Below are positions 48,244 to 51,706 of a stretch of 51,706 bases of DNA, in pieces. A program made the translations under genes and the position numbers. The first letter of the stretch is position 1; every line of letters starts with the position of its first letter. Under the pieces are notes generated by a model. That model saw only the letters and a program-made list of their open reading frames with translations, did no database searches and was not told the origin of the DNA. The DNA comes from Streptomyces sp. JJ36 (GTDB lineage: Bacteria > Actinomycetota > Actinomycetes > Streptomycetales > Streptomycetaceae), in contig NZ_JACYHE010000042.1 of NCBI RefSeq assembly GCF_021696945.1, forward strand, positions 1-51,706, in the 5' to 3' direction.

Positions 48244-48357
48244 CTACACATGTGTCGTGACGTTCCGGAGCTGGCGCATCGCGCCCGGCTCGACGCCGGC
48301 CGGGTCCGCCCACATCCGGATCGGCACCCGCGCACCGGGCACCTCGGTGTACGCCAT
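48244..48357 (-). pseudogene. rtcB: 5' end of an rtcB RNA-ligase gene (remnant)
   Basis: From ATG 48357 the minus strand reads MAYTEVPGARVPIRMW and continues to MRQLRNVTT, the standard N-terminus of RtcB; the next residues should be LPWIKG but are His-Val-stop (TAG at 48246-48244). GGGGGAG lies upstream of the ATG, so the original ribosome-binding site is kept. The break coincides with CGTGAC at 48239-48244 and 48256-48261 flanking the palindrome ACACATGTGT (48246-48255). RtcB ligates 2',3'-cyclic phosphate to 5'-OH RNA ends; this fragment cannot be functional. The 313-bp gap 48244-48556 otherwise shows no gene except a presumptive promoter for the next lipoprotein. Confidence 0.85.
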
Positions 48358-48556
48358 CTCACTCAACTCCCCCGGAGAAATACCGTCATCAGCGCACCAC
48401 CGGCCAACCACGACAAAGAGCAAAAGCCGGACTTCGCGCAACATAGCCATCGGAGGACCGGACGGCCGCGCGGCGCGTGCGGTAGACATTGTGGTCCGTC
48501 GTCCCCTCGGGGCGGCAACACGTTTTCGACCCGCAGTCCGACCGCAGGAGGCCCCG

Positions 48557-49492
48557 GTGCAGCGGAGGGCAAGGACGTTCGCCACGAGCGCCGCACTGGC
48601 CGTCGCGCTGGCCGGCGGCCTGACCGCCTGCTCCTCCGGCGGCGACGGGGACGGCGGCGGCACGGACGCCGAGCCAGGCGGCAGCACCGCCACCGCGGCC
48701 CAGGCGCCCCCCGGCCGCTACCAGACGCTGCCCGAGCCCTGCGGCACGCTGGAGACCGACCAGCTCGAGAAGCTGCTTCCCGGCGCCGGCACCGCGACCG
48801 GCACGGGCAACGGCACGGAGGAGTCGCCGTACGAGGGCGAGCCGACCGTGACCTACGACACGGACCGCCGTGTCGGATGCAGTTGGCAGAGCGCCACCAG
48901 CCTCGGCAGCCGCAGCCTCACCCTCGACTTCGAACGCGTCGTCTCCTACGACGCCGAGGTCAGCGACGACGAGGAGGCGGAACGGCTCTTCGCCGAGCGG
49001 GCCCGGGAGGCCGGTGTCGACGCCGCCGCGGAATCGCCGGACCCGGAGAGCGCGGGCCCACCCGGGGAGGCCCCCACCGCGGAGGGGGGCGAGGACGGCG
49101 ACGGAACGCGGCGCCCCGGTGACGGCCCGGGGAACGGGGCCGGCGACGGCTCCGGTGGAAGCCGTGAGGCGGCGGAGGACGGCGCGAGCGCGGCGGAGGG
49201 CCCGGGCGAGACCACCCTCCCCGAGGCCCCCTCGGACGAGCCCTCGCTGCCCCCGCGTACCCTCGACGGCATCGGCGACGCCGCCTTCCTCGACGACACC
49301 CTCGTCACCGGCGACAACGGCGGCCGCGCCACCCAGCGGGACGTCACGCTCGTCTTCCGTACGTCGAACGTGCTGGTCACCGTGGAGTACAGCCAGTCGG
49401 TCGCCGACGAGTACCGCACCCCGGACAGTGCCGAGCTCCAGGAGAAGGCGCAGCAGGTCGCCGGTCAGCTCGCCGGACAGTTCGACGACTGA
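48557..49492 (+). CDS. DUF3558 lipoprotein
   Basis: The 311-residue protein starts VQRRARTFATSAALAVALAGG with lipobox LTAC (Cys ~25), so it is a membrane-anchored exported lipoprotein. The mature part has LPEPCGTLETDQLEKLLPGA and GCSWQSATSLGSRSLTLDFERV, characteristic of DUF3558, an actinobacterial family with a likely LpqN-like fold, followed by a long Asp/Glu/Gly/Pro-rich insertion (~residues 155-245) and VEYSQSVADEYRTPD near the end. The insertion makes it longer than its neighbour, which lacks it. GTG 48557 follows AGGAGG. The next gene, 39 bp downstream, encodes a related protein. Confidence 0.9.
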   Translation: MQRRARTFATSAALAVALAGGLTACSSGGDGDGGGTDAEPGGSTATAAQAPPGRYQTLPEPCGTLETDQLEKLLPGAGTATGTGNGTEESPYEGEPTVTYDTDRRVGCSWQSATSLGSRSLTLDFERVVSYDAEVSDDEEAERLFAERAREAGVDAAAESPDPESAGPPGEAPTAEGGEDGDGTRRPGDGPGNGAGDGSGGSREAAEDGASAAEGPGETTLPEAPSDEPSLPPRTLDGIGDAAFLDDTLVTGDNGGRATQRDVTLVFRTSNVLVTVEYSQSVADEYRTPDSAELQEKAQQVAGQLAGQFDD

Positions 49493-49531
49493 GCGCGGAT
49501 CCCGAACCCCCGGAAGCGAAGCGAAGGAACC

Positions 49532-50221
49532 ATGCACCGACTCATCCCGCGCCCGGCCGCCCGCCGGGCCGCCTGCGCAGCCGCCGTCATACCCGTGCTC
49601 CTGGTGGCGGCCGGCTGCACCTCCGACTCCGGCGCCGACGACAAGCCGGCGAACAGCCCCTCCCCGTCCTCCTCGGCACCGCCGGCGCCCGTGAAGTACA
49701 AGGAACTTCCGGAGCCCTGCAAGACCCTGGACAAGGGCACCATCGAGGACCTCGTGCCGGGCGCCGACGACAAGACCGGCAAGGACCTCGCCTCCAGCGA
49801 CACCGAGCGCTACGGCTCCTGCCTCTGGAGCGGCGGCAGCGGGAAGAACGACGCCGAGTACCGCGCCCTGACCGTCTCCCTCAAGCGCTACGACTCGGAC
49901 GCCGCGCTCGGCTCCGGCGACAAGCAGGCCGGGCGCTTCTACGACCAGGAGAAGAAGGCCGTCGCCTCGGACGAGGCCAACAAGAAGGTCGAGCAGTCCG
50001 CGCTCGACGGCGACTGGGAGCAGGCCGTGGTGCTCTCCTACGAGACCGAGAAGAAGAAGCACGACTACCGGATCTCCCGGGCCGTCGTCCGGGACGGGAA
50101 CGTCGTCGTCACCGTGGACTACGAGGGCACCGGCTTCGAGGGGGCGGACCCGCCCAGCGCGAAGGAGGTGCGGAAGAACGCGGAACGGGCCGCGAAGGAG
50201 GCCGCGAAGGCGCTCGGTTGA
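49532..50221 (+). CDS. Second DUF3558 lipoprotein
   Basis: The 229-residue protein has a signal with lipobox LLVAAGC and then the same family blocks as its neighbour: LPEPCKTLDKGTIEDLVPGA, SCLWSGGSGKND, ALTVSLKRYDSD, and a helical C-terminus EVRKNAERAAKEAAKAL. It lacks the long acidic insertion. AAGGAACC precedes ATG 49532. It is cotranscribed with the first DUF3558 gene (39-bp gap), consistent with a tandem duplication. The function of the family is unknown; a role in envelope stability is sometimes proposed but not shown by sequence here. Confidence 0.9.
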   Translation: MHRLIPRPAARRAACAAAVIPVLLVAAGCTSDSGADDKPANSPSPSSSAPPAPVKYKELPEPCKTLDKGTIEDLVPGADDKTGKDLASSDTERYGSCLWSGGSGKNDAEYRALTVSLKRYDSDAALGSGDKQAGRFYDQEKKAVASDEANKKVEQSALDGDWEQAVVLSYETEKKKHDYRISRAVVRDGNVVVTVDYEGTGFEGADPPSAKEVRKNAERAAKEAAKALG

Positions 50222-50333
50222 GGTGCCCTGGGGCGCGTAGGGTCCCCGTCACGCCCCCACCGTGCTTCAAGCGCCGGCTTGACGGGTGTGCCACTCTGGT
50301 CGCCGCCAGTTTCCGAGGGTGGGGACCAGACCA

Positions 50334-51706
50334 GTGCAGGCCGTAACTCTGACCCGTACGCACCGCATACTGATCGGCGTCGTGGTGACCGGCGCGGTCG
50401 TCATCGCCGCGATCGGCTTCGCCGGTTCGTACGCCGCCGTGCGCGACCTGGCGGAGCGAAAGGGGTTCGGGGAGTTCGCCCCCTTCTTCCCGATCGGCAT
50501 CGACGCGGGCATCGTGGTGCTGCTCGCCCTGGACCTGCTGCTCACCTGGATCCGCATCCCCTTCCCGCTGCTGCGCCAGACCGCCTGGCTGCTCACGGCC
50601 GCCACCATCGCCTTCAACGGCGCCGCCGCCTGGCCGGACCCGCTCGGCGTGGGCATGCACGCGGTGATCCCGGTGCTCTTCGTCGTCGCGGTGGAGGCCG
50701 CCCGGCACGCCATCGGGCGCATCGCGGACATCACCGCCGACAAGCACATGGAGGGCGTGCGGGTCTCCCGCTGGCTGCTCGCCTTCCCCTCCACCTTCCG
50801 GCTGTGGCGCCGGATGAAGCTGTGGGAACTCCGCTCCTACGAGCAGGTCATCGCCATGGAGCAGGACCGGCTGGTGTACGAGGCCCGGCTGCGCGCCCGC
50901 TACGGGCGCTCCTGGAAGCGCAAGGCCCCCGTGGAGGCGCTGATGCCGCTGCGGCTCGCCCGCTACGGCGTGCCGCTGGCCGAGACCGGCCCCGCCGGGC
51001 TCGCCGCCGCGGGGATCGAGGCGCCGGCGCTGCGCTCCCTGACGCCGCACGCCGGCGGCTCCGAGGGCGGGGCCCCCGGCGGGCCGCGCCCCGGTCCCGA
51101 CCGGGCGGAGGTACGGGCGGCGGGGCGGCCGGCGCTGGAACGGGCGGGAGGTGCCGGCGGGTCGGCGGAGCCCGGGGCCGCCCAGGCGGCCGGGACGGCC
51201 GACGCCGCCCGGGCGGGCGGCACAGGATCGCCTGTCTCGGCGGCCGGTGCCCGCAGCGGCCCTGACGCGTCGCCGGAGGCGGCCGTCGCGACGGCCGCGG
51301 GGCAGACGTCCGGGACCGGAGGCGCCCCGGGGGCCTCCGAAGACGCCGGGACCGGGCGGACCGCCGGCGCCGCAGGGGCGGCCGGAGCGGGTGCGGACGG
51401 CACCCGGGGTGCCCCGCAGAGCCCCGGATGGCACACCCCGGCCGGCACCGGCAGGGGCGCCCCGGGAGCGGCCGCGGACACGGCCGCAGCGGCAGGAGAC
51501 CGGGAGCCGGCCGCCACGGCCGATGCGGCGACGGCTCCCCCCGGAGCCCGGGCCGCGGCCGCCGCGCCGGGGCAGCCCGCCGGGAACGGGAGCGAGGCAC
51601 CGTCCTGGGACCCCGCGGCAGCGTATCCGGCGGGCACGGCCGACCCGGCGGGCCCGGCTGCCGCCGTGCCCGGCCGCCCGGAGGTCGCGGCAGCCGCCGG
51701 GCCGGG
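50334..51706 (+). CDS. DUF2637 membrane protein (3' end beyond window)
   Basis: The frame starts at GTG 50334 (VQAVTLTRTHRIL) behind GGGTGGGGA and runs off the window end. Residues ~10-115 contain four membrane helices, ILIGVVVTGAVVIAAIGFAG, FPIGIDAGIVVLLALDLLLT, QTAWLLTAATIAFNGAAAWP and HAVIPVLFVVAVEAARHAI, matching DUF2637, a family also found in plasmid spread proteins (Spd). Then comes a cytoplasmic region with conserved Arg/Trp stretches (WRRMKLWELRSYEQVIAMEQ) and a very long Ala/Gly/Pro low-complexity tail that occupies the rest. Function unknown; in Streptomyces such proteins are usually adjacent to signalling or mobile loci. The region 50222-50333 holds its promoter and a small stem at 50266-50281. 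Confidence 0.88.
   Translation, partial: MQAVTLTRTHRILIGVVVTGAVVIAAIGFAGSYAAVRDLAERKGFGEFAPFFPIGIDAGIVVLLALDLLLTWIRIPFPLLRQTAWLLTAATIAFNGAAAWPDPLGVGMHAVIPVLFVVAVEAARHAIGRIADITADKHMEGVRVSRWLLAFPSTFRLWRRMKLWELRSYEQVIAMEQDRLVYEARLRARYGRSWKRKAPVEALMPLRLARYGVPLAETGPAGLAAAGIEAPALRSLTPHAGGSEGGAPGGPRPGPDRAEVRAAGRPALERAGGAGGSAEPGAAQAAGTADAARAGGTGSPVSAAGARSGPDASPEAAVATAAGQTSGTGGAPGASEDAGTGRTAGAAGAAGAGADGTRGAPQSPGWHTPAGTGRGAPGAAADTAAAAGDREPAATADAATAPPGARAAAAAPGQPAGNGSEAPSWDPAAAYPAGTADPAGPAAAVPGRPEVAAAAGP

Noticed and set aside
47244..48357. Intein inside RtcB
   Set aside because: The LAGLIDADG frame is on the opposite strand from rtcB, and no splicing-domain residues are in frame with it.
47244..48357. 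Group I intron carrying an antisense endonuclease gene within rtcB
   Set aside because: Splicing would join codon ~35 directly to the last 15 codons, since the RtcB core is missing; no intact exon follows the break.

Overview
The window is high-GC actinobacterial DNA, almost certainly the core chromosome of a Streptomyces or close relative. The evidence is the strong G/C third-position bias, frequent GTG starts, GTGA and ATGA stop-start overlaps, leaderless promoters, a streptogrisin-type secreted protease, DUF3558, DUF4229 and DUF2637 proteins, and the futalosine menaquinone pathway. No tRNA, rRNA, CRISPR array or conventional insertion sequence was recognised. Genes run off both ends: a Ser/Thr kinase on the left and a DUF2637 membrane protein on the right.

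Layout, left to right. 1-2.7 kb: kinase, mqnA and a cold-shock gene. 2.7-6.4 kb: a TetR-type regulator with an extra N-terminal HTH, followed by a three-gene operon in the same order as the Pseudomonas carnitine operon cdhCAB (dehydrocarnitine cleavage enzyme, carnitine dehydrogenase, betainyl-CoA thioesterase). 6.4-9.7 kb: a TauD-type dioxygenase behind a leaderless short ORF, a secreted endonuclease I and a methyltransferase. 9.9-14.6 kb: acyl-CoA ligase, thiolase and TetR, with the frameshifted remnant of a MaoC hydratase between the last two. 14.6-18.8 kb: a DAACS symporter preceded by a cysteine-rich leader peptide, a secreted serine protease, DUF4229 and GNAT proteins. 18.9-26.7 kb: UdgX-type DNA glycosylase, then mqnE, an Lrp regulator and UbiX, UbiA and UbiD homologues of the menaquinone pathway, interrupted by a lipoprotein and a rhomboid gene on the other strand.

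27.1-32.1 kb holds a three-gene cassette of unknown function: a winged-helix protein carrying a short Gly/Asn/Val-rich motif like bacterial amyloid-signalling sequences, a large P-loop ATPase, and a membrane-anchored periplasmic-binding-like protein. This is the best candidate for an undescribed system. 32.3-39.0 kb is the conserved hemL, histidine phosphatase, resA, ccdA, resB, ccsB block for haem supply and system II cytochrome c maturation. 39.2-43.1 kb has a conserved small protein and a molybdate locus in which permease and ATPase are fused (modBC), followed by modA and an HTH-TOBE regulator. 43.3-47.1 kb has two BCCT osmolyte transporters in tandem.

47.2-48.4 kb is the most unusual spot. 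The first 35 or so codons and the last 15 codons of an rtcB RNA-ligase gene survive on the minus strand, but its middle is absent. In its place is a plus-strand LAGLIDADG endonuclease-like gene with a C-terminal Myb-like HTH and a visibly less G/C-biased composition. The window ends with two DUF3558 lipoproteins and the partial DUF2637 gene. Functional links within the window: mqnA, mqnE and the ubiXAD homologues serve menaquinone; the ccs genes serve the same respiratory chain; carnitine breakdown would yield glycine betaine, the type of solute BCCT carriers move.
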